Shown piece after piece: positions 1-5,992 of a DNA stretch of 5,992 nt. Numbering within the stretch: position 1 is the stretch's first letter; each line of letters begins with the position of its first letter. The stretch lies in the NCBI GenBank assembly GCA_016929985.1, contig JAFGIH010000186.1, forward strand, positions 1-5,992, written 5' to 3'. Made by a program: the position numbers and the translations under genes. The notes beneath the pieces are model-generated. The model did not search any database, was not told the origin of the DNA, and saw only the letters and a list, made by a program, of their open reading frames with translations. Source of the stretch: Thermoleophilia bacterium (GTDB lineage: Bacteria > Actinomycetota > Thermoleophilia > RBG-16-64-13).

Positions 1-2235
1 GCGATCATCTTCATCAACGCCGGCATCGGCATCGTCCAAGAGATGCGGGCCAAGATCGCCCTCGACCGCCTCTCGGTGCTGACCGCGCCCGCGGCCAAGG
101 TCATCCGCGACGGCGAAGACACCGAGGTCCCGGTCGCCGAGGTGGTGCTGGGTGACGTCCTGAGGGTCTCGGCCGGTGACCAGATAGTGGCCGATGGCGA
201 CCTTCTCGTGTCGCGCAGCCTGGAGGTCGACGAATCCCTGCTCACGGGAGAATCGGTGCCGGTGATCAAGGAGGTCGGCAACCGCCTGCTGTCGGGCAGC
301 TTCGTCGTGGCGGGGAGCGGCCTGTTCATGACCACGGCTGTCGGCGCCGACGCCTACGCGCAGCGGCTGACGGGGGAAGGCAAGCGCTACGTGCGCCTGC
401 GCTCCGACCTCGTGACGGGAATCAACGGGATATTGAAGGTCATCGGCATCGGGATCATCCCGGTGGGGGCCTTCTTCGTGTGGGCACAGTTCCGCATGGG
501 CGCTAGCCTGGAGGAGGGCGTCACCAGCACGGTCGCGGCGTTGGTGGCCATGATCCCGCAAGGGCTGGTGCTGTTGACCAGCATCGCATTTGCCGTGTCG
601 GCCGTGACGCTGGCGCGGCGGAAGGTCCTCACCCGCGAGTTGCCTGCAGTGGAGGGGCTGGCGCGGGTGGACGTACTCTGCATAGACAAGACGGGCACGA
701 TCACGGAGCCGCATCCGGCGTTCGAGCGCTTCGAGCCGCTCGACGGCGCGGCCGACGGCAGTAGCGGCTCGTCGGGCGCGGATCCCGGACCGGACGCCGA
801 TCCCGGGCGAGACGCACTCGCGCTGCAGGTCCTCGGGACCATTGCCGCTAACGCGCCTGGCCGCAACTCCACGCTCGACGCCATCGGCGAGGCGATACCA
901 GCGCCACTCGAGTGGACCGTTGAGGACACGGTGCCCTTCTCTTCCGCCCGCAAGTGGAGCGCGATCCGCATCGTCGATCGCGGCTCCTGGGTGCTCGGGG
1001 CGCCGGAGATCGTCGCGGGCGACAAACCTGAATTCGCCGATGCCCGCGCTGTCGCGGCCGATCTCGCCGACGACGGTCTGCGGGTGCTGCTTCTCTCTCA
1101 CTCCCAGACGCCGCTGGCCGGCGAGACACTGCCCGAAGGGTTGGCGCCGGTGGGGCTGGTCATCCTGAGCGAGCGCATCCGCTCCGATGCTCCCCAGACC
1201 CTCGCTTACTTCCAGGAGCAGGGCGTGGAGATAAAGGTCATCTCCGGGGACAACCCGGCGACGGTGGCCACCATCGCCGCCAAGGCGGGCGTCCCCGGTG
1301 CCGAGAAGGCCGTCGACGCGCGGACGCTCCCGGAGGGCGACGCGCTCGCCGATCTCATGGAGACCACCACCGTCTTCGGACGCGTCAACCCCGACCAGAA
1401 GTTGGCCATGGTCCAAGCGCTGCAGAGCCGCGGCCATACCGTGGCCATGACCGGCGACGGAGTCAACGACGTGCTCGCCCTCAAGCAGGCCGACATGGGC
1501 ATCGCCATGGGCACCGGCACCGCAGCGGCTCAGGCCGTCTCACAGTTGGTTCTGGTCGACTCCCGCTTTTCTACTCTGCCTGGAGTGGTCAAGGAAGGCC
1601 GGCGGGTGACGGCCAACATCGAGCGGGTGTCGAAGACCTTCACGACCAAGAGCGTGTGGGCCGCCATCCTCGCGATCGTCATTGCCATCGCGGGAGTCAC
1701 ATACCCCATTCTGCCGCGGCATCTCACTATCATCGACGGGCTGTGCATCGGCATCCCCGGTTTCTTCCTGGCGCTGGCGCCCAACCCGCGCCGCTTCATA
1801 CCCGGCTTCGTGTTCCGCATGGCCCGGTTCGTCATCCCCACGGGGATCCTGGCGGCCATCACCATGTTCGGCTCTTACTGGTTGCTCACAGAGGTCGGGG
1901 CGACGGTCCCCGAGGCGCAGACCATGGAGACCATTATCTTCTGCGTCATCGGCTGGCGCGTGATCGCCGCCATAGAGCGGCCCATCCGGGGATGGCGGCT
2001 GTGGCTGGTGCTCGCGATGGTGGTGCTGCTGATCGGCGCCTTCGCCATCCCCTTCACCCGCGAGTTCTTCGCCCTCGACCTGCCAAGCGGGAACCCGATC
2101 TGGGTGACTGTCGGGGCCTGCGTGTTCGCCTGGTTCTTCGTCGGACTGGGCTGGCGCATCGGCAGGCGGCTGCCGTTCTGGCGCGAGGCGGCGGCCAGGG
2201 GTGAGGAGGTCTACGCCCCGCAGGATGTCGTGTAG
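1..2235 (+). CDS. P-type cation-transporting ATPase, CtpE-like (5' end missing)
   Basis: The reading frame is open from base 1 and ends at TAG 2233-2235, giving 744 visible residues. The start, and probably the first two membrane helices, lie before the window; the ATG at 43 is internal. Motifs in order (residues counted from base 1): TGES of the actuator domain at 82-85, IPQGL in TM4 at 185-189, the phosphorylation site DKTGT with Asp229, nucleotide-domain FSSARKWSA at 313-321 and GAPE at 333-336, SGDN at 415-418, and the hinge motif TGDGVND at 484-490. About six hydrophobic helices follow (roughly 552-571, 576-594, 611-629, 643-658, 667-684, 700-720). The FSSARKWSA and GAPE motifs and the [13 protein letters not shown] stretch in TM6 match what I recall of mycobacterial CtpE, a reported calcium transporter, so ATP-driven cation movement across the cytoplasmic membrane is likely. 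The ion itself is not proven. Heavy-metal CPx-type and KdpB are unlikely because TM4 has no CPC motif and the C-terminal helix set is full. Oddities are Gln187 where Glu is usual and a Gly/Ser/Asp/Pro-rich insert at about 247-272. Confidence 0.93.
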   Translation, partial: AIIFINAGIGIVQEMRAKIALDRLSVLTAPAAKVIRDGEDTEVPVAEVVLGDVLRVSAGDQIVADGDLLVSRSLEVDESLLTGESVPVIKEVGNRLLSGSFVVAGSGLFMTTAVGADAYAQRLTGEGKRYVRLRSDLVTGINGILKVIGIGIIPVGAFFVWAQFRMGASLEEGVTSTVAALVAMIPQGLVLLTSIAFAVSAVTLARRKVLTRELPAVEGLARVDVLCIDKTGTITEPHPAFERFEPLDGAADGSSGSSGADPGPDADPGRDALALQVLGTIAANAPGRNSTLDAIGEAIPAPLEWTVEDTVPFSSARKWSAIRIVDRGSWVLGAPEIVAGDKPEFADARAVAADLADDGLRVLLLSHSQTPLAGETLPEGLAPVGLVILSERIRSDAPQTLAYFQEQGVEIKVISGDNPATVATIAAKAGVPGAEKAVDARTLPEGDALADLMETTTVFGRVNPDQKLAMVQALQSRGHTVAMTGDGVNDVLALKQADMGIAMGTGTAAAQAVSQLVLVDSRFSTLPGVVKEGRRVTANIERVSKTFTTKSVWAAILAIVIAIAGVTYPILPRHLTIIDGLCIGIPGFFLALAPNPRRFIPGFVFRMARFVIPTGILAAITMFGSYWLLTEVGATVPEAQTMETIIFCVIGWRVIAAIERPIRGWRLWLVLAMVVLLIGAFAIPFTREFFALDLPSGNPIWVTVGACVFAWFFVGLGWRIGRRLPFWREAAARGEEVYAPQDVV
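781..816 (+). repeat. Two-copy 18-base imperfect tandem repeat inside the ATPase gene
   Basis: Units 781-798 and 799-816 match at 14 of 18 positions, each starting GATCCCGG, and encode DPGPDA followed by DPGRDA. The repeat ends a Gly/Ser/Asp-rich low-complexity loop shortly after the phosphorylation site, in the nucleotide-binding domain. The reading frame is kept. It looks like a small in-frame duplication in a surface loop with no evident function. Confidence 0.5.
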
Positions 2236-3605
2236 GGAGCCGGATCGACCCAGGGACCGTCCGTCCCGGTGAGCCGCCCTGACTCAGAGGGACCCCAGGT
2301 ACCCGGCTCGTACATGAAGAGGGGCGTAGCGTCATCCAGCACCGGCTCCACGATCCTCCAGCCGGCTTCGACGCTCTCCTGCCGGGCGAAGAGTTCCGGG
2401 TTACCCTGCATGGCATCCGAGAAGAGCCGCTGATAGACCGGATTGTCCTCGGCAACGCACGAGGCGAGAGTCAGTTCCACGTTCTGACCCACCATCTGCT
2501 CGCCGGGTAGCTTGACCCGGATGCCGACGCCGATGGCGATGTCCGGCCCGATGCGTATGCGCACGTAGCTCGAGCCGGCGGGGGCGCCCTCCCCGAACAT
2601 GTCGCGCGGAGGCCGTTTGAGTTCCACCAGGATCTCGGTGGACTTGAGAGGCAGCGCCTTGCCGGCCCGGATGTATACGGGCACGCCCGACCAGCGCCAG
2701 CTGTCGATGAAGAGCTTGACTGCGACGTACGTCTCCACAGTCGAGTCGGGAGACACACCGGGCGCCGACCGGTACCCCTGATACTGTCCTCTCACGACGT
2801 CGCCCGGCTCCAACGGCCGCACGTGCTCAAGCAGCCTCACCGTCTCGTCGCGGAAGGCGTCGACGCTTCCGCCACCCGGTGGATCCATCGCCACCGCGGC
2901 GAGCAATTGCAGCAGGTGGTTCTGGACGACGTCGCGGATGGCGCCGGCCTCCTCGTAGAAGGGGCCCCGGTTCCTGACCCCGTCGTCCTCAGCCATGGTG
3001 ATCTGGATGCGGTGCACGTGTTCGCGGTTCCAGATGGGTTCGAGCAACGGGTTGGCAAAGCGGGTGTAGGTGATGTTCTGCACCGGCTCCTTGCCAAGGA
3101 AGTGGTCGATGCGGAAGATGGCCTCCTCGGGGAAGCGGCTGCGCAACGTCCGGTTGAGCTCCTGCGCTGAGGCGAGGTCCCGCCCGAAGGGCTTCTCGAT
3201 GACAACGCGGGCATCCTTGGCGCAGCCCGAGGCCGTGAGGGCGTCGGTCACCACGGGAAAGACGCTCGGGGGCACGGCCATATAGAGGAGCGGCCGTTTT
3301 GCCCCGCCCAACGCCTCACGCAGGCGGGTGTACGTATCGACGGCTCCATAGTCGCCCGACACGTAGCGCAGACGGGCGGCCAACTTCTCGAAGGCGGCAG
3401 CGTCGAAGTGACCGCGCTTCTCGAGACTGTCTTTCGCGCGGGCGGCCAATTGCTCGTCGGTCCACGCAGATCGCGCCACCCCCACCAGAGGCACATCGAG
3501 GGCCATGTCGCGGACGAGCCCTTGGAGTGCCGGGAAGACCTCCTTGTGGACCAGATCGCCGGTGGCCCCGAAGAAGACAAAAGCATCTGAGCGTGGGGCT
3601 TCCAT
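2211..3605 (-). CDS. zwf: Glucose-6-phosphate dehydrogenase
   Basis: This 464-residue enzyme would oxidise glucose 6-phosphate to 6-phosphoglucono-1,5-lactone in the cytoplasm, the entry step of the oxidative pentose phosphate pathway. The N-terminal Rossmann motif GATGDL is at residues 13-18. EKPFG (137-141) carries a conserved Lys, and the substrate signature RIDHFLGKE is at 165-173 (Phe replaces the common Tyr). The catalytic His of QNH is His230, and the sugar-phosphate segment [13 protein letters not shown] is at 313-325. Length is normal or slightly short for the family (about 460-510), and both ends look complete. GATGDL and RAGK, rather than the classic GASGDL and RTGK, place it in a divergent branch of Zwf. 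Arg45 after the second strand is compatible with NADP+ use, but cofactor preference is inferred. The ATG at 3603-3605 shares one base with the pgl stop (TGATG) and has only a weak AGGG upstream, so translation probably depends on coupling. The TAG at 2211-2213 lies inside the convergent ATPase gene. Confidence 0.96.
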   Translation of the reverse strand: MEAPRSDAFVFFGATGDLVHKEVFPALQGLVRDMALDVPLVGVARSAWTDEQLAARAKDSLEKRGHFDAAAFEKLAARLRYVSGDYGAVDTYTRLREALGGAKRPLLYMAVPPSVFPVVTDALTASGCAKDARVVIEKPFGRDLASAQELNRTLRSRFPEEAIFRIDHFLGKEPVQNITYTRFANPLLEPIWNREHVHRIQITMAEDDGVRNRGPFYEEAGAIRDVVQNHLLQLLAAVAMDPPGGGSVDAFRDETVRLLEHVRPLEPGDVVRGQYQGYRSAPGVSPDSTVETYVAVKLFIDSWRWSGVPVYIRAGKALPLKSTEILVELKRPPRDMFGEGAPAGSSYVRIRIGPDIAIGVGIRVKLPGEQMVGQNVELTLASCVAEDNPVYQRLFSDAMQGNPELFARQESVEAGWRIVEPVLDDATPLFMYEPGTWGPSESGRLTGTDGPWVDPAPYTTSCGA

Positions 3606-4348
3606 CAGCCGGCCCTATCTTCTGTCGGGCCGAAGAGAAGCGTTGCAGCCTCCTGGTCGAGCAACCAATGCAGCGTTCCCATCGCGGGGCATATCAGTCG
3701 TGCGGGCAAGTCCATCGGATCGCCGTGCCCTCCGAGCACCTGCCTCACCGCCGCCGCCTTGGCGGCGCCGCTCACCAGGAACGCCACCGCGGCGGCCGTG
3801 TTGATGAAGGCCGCCGTCAGAGTCATCCTGGATATGTCCTCTTCGCCGCCGCCGGCAGCGCCGGTGGGTACCGGCATCACCCACCGCTCCTCGTCTTGCA
3901 GCAACGGCGAACGCGGGAACAACGACGCCGTGTGTCCATCTTCGCCGAGCCCCAGCAGCACCAGATCGAGACCTTTGAAAGTGCGCAGCAGGCTTTCGTA
4001 CTGAACGGCGGTTCCACCCACTCCACACCCCATGGGGTGGATCTGGTCCGGGGGGATGGGGACGTGGTCCAGCAGAGCCTCCCGAGCCATCCGTTCGTTG
4101 CTCCGAGGGTCCGACGGGTCCACGCAACGTTCGTCGGTCCAGAAGATATAGGTGCTTTCCCAGGGCATGAGATTCACGAACGGAGGGCCCGCCAGGCGCT
4201 CGTACGTGCGCCTCGGCGTCGCTCCGCCTGCCAAGGCGATGGCGAACCGGCCTCGCGCATCCACCGAGCGGCAGGCCTCTTGGGTGATCAGCCGGGCCGC
4301 GGCCAGGGCCAGTTTCTCGGGACCAGGGTGGATGTAGACCGCCGCCAT
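3605..4348 (-). CDS. pgl: 6-phosphogluconolactonase
   Basis: This 247-residue protein of the Pgl/DevB type (SugP isomerase-like fold) would hydrolyse 6-phosphogluconolactone to 6-phosphogluconate, the step between Zwf and Gnd. Visible family motifs are LAGGATP at 39-45, FWTDER at 69-74 followed by DPRSN at 80-84, the signature [13 protein letters not shown] at 133-145, and [11 protein letters not shown] at 192-201 near the C-terminus. It has no signal peptide or membrane segment, so it is cytoplasmic. The related glucosamine-6-phosphate deaminases share the fold, but the [11 protein letters not shown] motif and the position between gnd and zwf settle the lactonase call. The ATG at 4346-4348 directly follows the gnd TAG with no spacer, and no good ribosome binding site precedes it, which points to coupled translation. 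Its stop TGA (3605-3607) overlaps the zwf start by one base. The start is supported by the usual distance to the LAGGATP motif. Confidence 0.96.
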   Translation of the reverse strand: MAAVYIHPGPEKLALAAARLITQEACRSVDARGRFAIALAGGATPRRTYERLAGPPFVNLMPWESTYIFWTDERCVDPSDPRSNERMAREALLDHVPIPPDQIHPMGCGVGGTAVQYESLLRTFKGLDLVLLGLGEDGHTASLFPRSPLLQDEERWVMPVPTGAAGGGEEDISRMTLTAAFINTAAAVAFLVSGAAKAAAVRQVLGGHGDPMDLPARLICPAMGTLHWLLDQEAATLLFGPTEDRAG

Positions 4349-5776
4349 CTACAGGCCCGTTTCGTTCGCGAGCCAGTCGGTGTGGAACCAACCCTCTACG
4401 TCGATGCGCTGATACTCGTGAGCGCCGAAGTGGTCACGCTGGGCTTGGATGAGGTTGAGTGGGAGCCACTCCGACCGATAGCCGTCCAGATACCCGAGCG
4501 CCGCCATGAAGCCAGGCACCGGTATGCGCGCCGCGACACCCGTCTCCACGGTGCGCGCCAAGTCTGGGCGGCGCCCGGAAACCATCGCGGCGAGCTCGCG
4601 GTCGAGCAGGAGGTTCGGCAGGTCCGGGCGCCGCTGAAAGGCCGCCTTGATGTCACGGAGCAGACCCGCCCTGATTATGCAGCCGCCGCGCCAGATAGAG
4701 GCTACGTCTTCCAGAGTCAGGTCGTAGCCAAGCTTGACCGAGGCAGTCTGGAGAACCGAGAAGCCCTGCGCGTAGGTAAGCACCATGCCCGCGTAGAGAG
4801 CGCCCCGGACATGCTCGACAGTCAACTGGCCGGCGGAGGTCCCGGAAGGGTCCGGACCGAGAACGGCCTGCACGGCACGCCGCTGCCCGGCGAGGGCGGA
4901 GAGGCTCCGCATCGCGACGGCGGCGTCGATGCCGGGAGCCGGCACCTGCAGCGCCATGGCACTCTGCGAGGTCCACACGCCTGTGCCGAGCTGACCGGCT
5001 TCGCCTCGGATCATGTCGACCACGTAGCCACCGGTCTTGGCGTCTCTCCGCCTGAGGATCTCAGCCGTTATCTCGACCAGGTACGACTCTAACTCGGCTT
5101 CATTCCAGCTCTCGTACACGGCGGCCATCTCTTCGCCATGGAGACCGAGCGCCTGCCTCATGAGGGCGTACGACTCGGCTATCAGCTGCATGAAGCCGTA
5201 CTCGATGCCGTTGTGGACCATCTTGGTGTAGTGACCGGCAGCGCCCTTCCCCAAGTACTTCACGCACGGCTCACCGTCGGCGCGAGCGGCGATGGCCTCC
5301 AAGACCCCACGGACAGACTCATACGCCTCCGCGGGCCCGCCCGGCATCAGACTGGGTCCATTCCTGGCCCCCCGTTCTCCGCCCGAGATCCCCACTCCCA
5401 GATAGTGGATGCCTGCGGCCGCGAGAGCTCCCGCGCGGCGCTCGGTGTCGGCGTAGTGGGAGTTGCCGCCGTCCATGAGGATGTCTCCGGGCTCAAGCGA
5501 TCCCTGTAAGGAGTCGATCACGCTATCCACCGGGGGCCCAGCCTTCACCATCATGAGGATCCGACGCGGCCGGGCCAGCGCCCCCACGAACTCCTCCGGC
5601 GAGTAGCAGGGCTGGACGTGTTGCCCTGGTTCGAGCGCGGACGCGAACTCACGCGTCACAGAGGCGGTGCGGTTGAAGGCGGCCACGCGAAAACCATGGT
5701 CGGCGATGTTGAGAACGAGGTTGCGCCCCATGACCGCCAAGCCGACGACCCCGATGTCACTACTGCGAGTGCTCAT
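4349..5776 (-). CDS. gnd: 6-phosphogluconate dehydrogenase, decarboxylating
   Basis: This 475-residue protein would oxidatively decarboxylate 6-phosphogluconate to ribulose 5-phosphate and CO2 in the cytoplasm. Length and architecture are those of the long homodimeric form (about 470 residues), not the short 300-residue form. In order: Rossmann motif GLAVMG at 12-17, NRT at 35-37 (as in NADP+-using members), GISGGERGARNGPSLMPGG at 129-147, the catalytic segment KMVHNGIEYG with Lys185, Asn189 and Glu192, Arg290, and the C-terminal RDHFGAHEYQRID at 447-459, which supplies Arg447 and His453 to the partner subunit's active site. The catalytic Lys and Glu are intact. The segment that normally reads QKGTGKWT instead reads QLGTGVWT (262-269), so the Lys that contacts the substrate phosphate in the sheep enzyme (Lys260) is Leu263. 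Phe195 also stands where Asp is common. The ATG at 5774-5776 has a strong GGGGAGGA eight bases upstream. The TAG directly abuts the pgl start. Confidence 0.96.
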   Translation of the reverse strand: MSTRSSDIGVVGLAVMGRNLVLNIADHGFRVAAFNRTASVTREFASALEPGQHVQPCYSPEEFVGALARPRRILMMVKAGPPVDSVIDSLQGSLEPGDILMDGGNSHYADTERRAGALAAAGIHYLGVGISGGERGARNGPSLMPGGPAEAYESVRGVLEAIAARADGEPCVKYLGKGAAGHYTKMVHNGIEYGFMQLIAESYALMRQALGLHGEEMAAVYESWNEAELESYLVEITAEILRRRDAKTGGYVVDMIRGEAGQLGTGVWTSQSAMALQVPAPGIDAAVAMRSLSALAGQRRAVQAVLGPDPSGTSAGQLTVEHVRGALYAGMVLTYAQGFSVLQTASVKLGYDLTLEDVASIWRGGCIIRAGLLRDIKAAFQRRPDLPNLLLDRELAAMVSGRRPDLARTVETGVAARIPVPGFMAALGYLDGYRSEWLPLNLIQAQRDHFGAHEYQRIDVEGWFHTDWLANETGL

Positions 5777-5802
5777 GCCTGCGTCCTCCCCGAGGAGCAG
5801 AC
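5777..5802 (-). promoter_or_regulatory. Possible hairpin covering the gnd ribosome binding site
   Basis: Read on the - strand, TCCTC and GAGGA pair across a GGG loop. After one bulged C, flanking CTGC pairs with GCAG, followed by a T-G wobble and a G-C pair. That makes about eleven pairs in 26 bases, ending immediately before the gnd ATG, with the Shine-Dalgarno bases in the 3' arm and loop. In the mRNA such a fold would compete with ribosome binding. The pairing is seen directly; any regulatory role is inference, and short chance hairpins are common in GC-rich DNA. Confidence 0.4.
5784..5791 (-). promoter_or_regulatory. Strong ribosome binding site of gnd
   Basis: The - strand reads GGGGAGGA here, with GGAGG eight bases before the gnd ATG. 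It is the only strong Shine-Dalgarno sequence in the gnd-pgl-zwf set, since pgl and zwf have no or weak ones. This supports the gnd start at 5776 and entry of ribosomes mainly at gnd. Confidence 0.85.
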
Positions 5803-5847
5803 GTTCGAAACGGCGAGCGGGCGCGGTTCAGAGCTGAGATGCCGCGT
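5803..5847. other. Rest of the short gap between the aminopeptidase gene and gnd
   Basis: Together with the hairpin region this makes the 71-base gap between the aminopeptidase stop and the gnd start. I see no rho-independent terminator (no GC stem followed by a T run on the - strand) and no clear -35/-10 pair. A small 4-bp inverted repeat around TTCGAA (5802-5812) is too short to call. Whether gnd has its own promoter here or is read through from upstream cannot be decided from the sequence. Confidence 0.4.
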
Positions 5848-5992
5848 CTACCCCAGATTCTGCGGATTCAGGCCTTCCAGCTCCGGCAGCACGAACAGCC
5901 CATCCTTACGCACCAGCACGTCGTCGAAGTAGATCTCGCCACCACCCCACTTGGGAGTCTGGATGAGCACCAGGTCCCAGTGGATGGCCGAC
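5848..5992 (-). CDS. M29-family aminopeptidase, C-terminal end only
   Basis: Only the last 47 codons are in the window; the gene enters from the right edge (5992) and ends at TAG 5848-5850. The fragment begins SAIHWDLV, continues with [19 protein letters not shown] and ends in [13 protein letters not shown]. In M29 metallo-aminopeptidases (AmpS, aminopeptidase T, PepS) the C-terminus carries a His-x-Asp pair, here the H and D of IHWD, that binds the active-site metals, followed by a GEIYxDGxLxxKDGxF-like ending; this fragment matches that pattern. The likely role is removal of N-terminal residues from peptides in the cytoplasm. The call rests on motif recall over a short fragment. It has the same orientation as gnd with a 71-base gap, so co-transcription is possible but not shown. 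Confidence 0.75.
   Translation of the reverse strand, partial: SAIHWDLVLIQTPKWGGGEIYFDDVLVRKDGLFVLPELEGLNPQNLG

Noticed and set aside
43..45. ATG at 43 as the start of the ATPase gene
   Set aside because: The frame stays open to base 1, and the 14 upstream residues (ending in GIGIVQE) continue the family's conserved TM2-to-actuator junction, so the gene starts outside the window.
387..1025. A 212-codon - strand frame opposite the ATPase
   Set aside because: It lies within a clear P-type ATPase coding region, is Ser/Arg/Pro/Ala-rich and has no recognisable domain.
1656..2204. A 182-codon + strand frame inside the ATPase 3' end
   Set aside because: It is His/Arg/Gly-rich and out of frame with the ATPase, whose membrane helices are continuous here; a codon-composition shadow.
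3615..4391. A 258-codon - strand frame almost exactly overlapping pgl
   Set aside because: It is a frame-shifted shadow of pgl. The pgl frame carries the whole set of lactonase motifs and has perfect junctions with gnd and zwf, while this one shows no family motif and a biased composition.
3299..5092. A 597-codon open frame on the + strand, antisense to zwf, pgl and gnd
   Set aside because: It crosses three well-supported genes on the other strand, and its product is rich in Arg, His, Pro and Gly with no recognisable motif. Long antisense open frames are expected opposite GC-rich coding sequence with few A/T-rich codons.
5777..5847. A rho-independent terminator or a clear promoter in the gap before gnd
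   Set aside because: The only sizeable hairpin overlaps the ribosome binding site and is not followed by a T run; no convincing -35/-10 pair was found.
1..5992. CRISPR arrays, tRNA or rRNA genes, insertion sequences, attachment sites
   Set aside because: No regular repeat-spacer pattern, cloverleaf-like segment, transposase motif or terminal inverted repeat pair was seen; coding sequence accounts for nearly all of the window.

Overview
The window comes from a high-GC bacterial chromosome (by eye about two thirds G+C; not computed). It is fully packed with genes, and the longest stretch without one is about 71 bases. Nothing suggests a phage, plasmid or mobile element. The protein types fit a free-living high-GC bacterium, with an Actinomycetota-like lineage (for example Thermoleophilia) as a low-confidence guess. 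The grounds are a CtpE-like P-type ATPase, a Zwf of the divergent GATGDL / RAGKALP type, and an M29 aminopeptidase. No marker gene here fixes the taxonomy.

Layout: on the + strand, bases 1-2235 hold the 3' part of a P-type cation-transporting ATPase whose start lies before the window. Everything else is on the - strand, converging on it. In order of transcription (right to left) these are the last 47 codons of an M29-family aminopeptidase (5992-5848), a 71-base gap containing a strong ribosome binding site, gnd (6-phosphogluconate dehydrogenase, 5776-4349), pgl (6-phosphogluconolactonase, 4348-3605) and zwf (glucose-6-phosphate dehydrogenase, 3605-2211). The zwf stop codon lies inside the last codons of the ATPase gene, so the two convergent genes overlap by 25 bases at their 3' ends.

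The three - strand enzymes form the complete oxidative branch of the pentose phosphate pathway. Zwf oxidises glucose 6-phosphate to 6-phosphogluconolactone, Pgl hydrolyses the lactone, and Gnd oxidatively decarboxylates 6-phosphogluconate to ribulose 5-phosphate. The two dehydrogenases each yield reduced nicotinamide cofactor, probably NADPH. The gnd stop directly abuts the pgl start, and the pgl stop overlaps the zwf start by one base, so this is almost certainly one translationally coupled operon. Its gene order is the reverse of the reaction order.

I found no undescribed system. The points most worth checking are a hairpin that buries the gnd ribosome binding site, a Gnd that has Leu where the family has a substrate-phosphate-binding Lys, and a Gln in place of Glu in the ion-binding TM4 motif of the ATPase.
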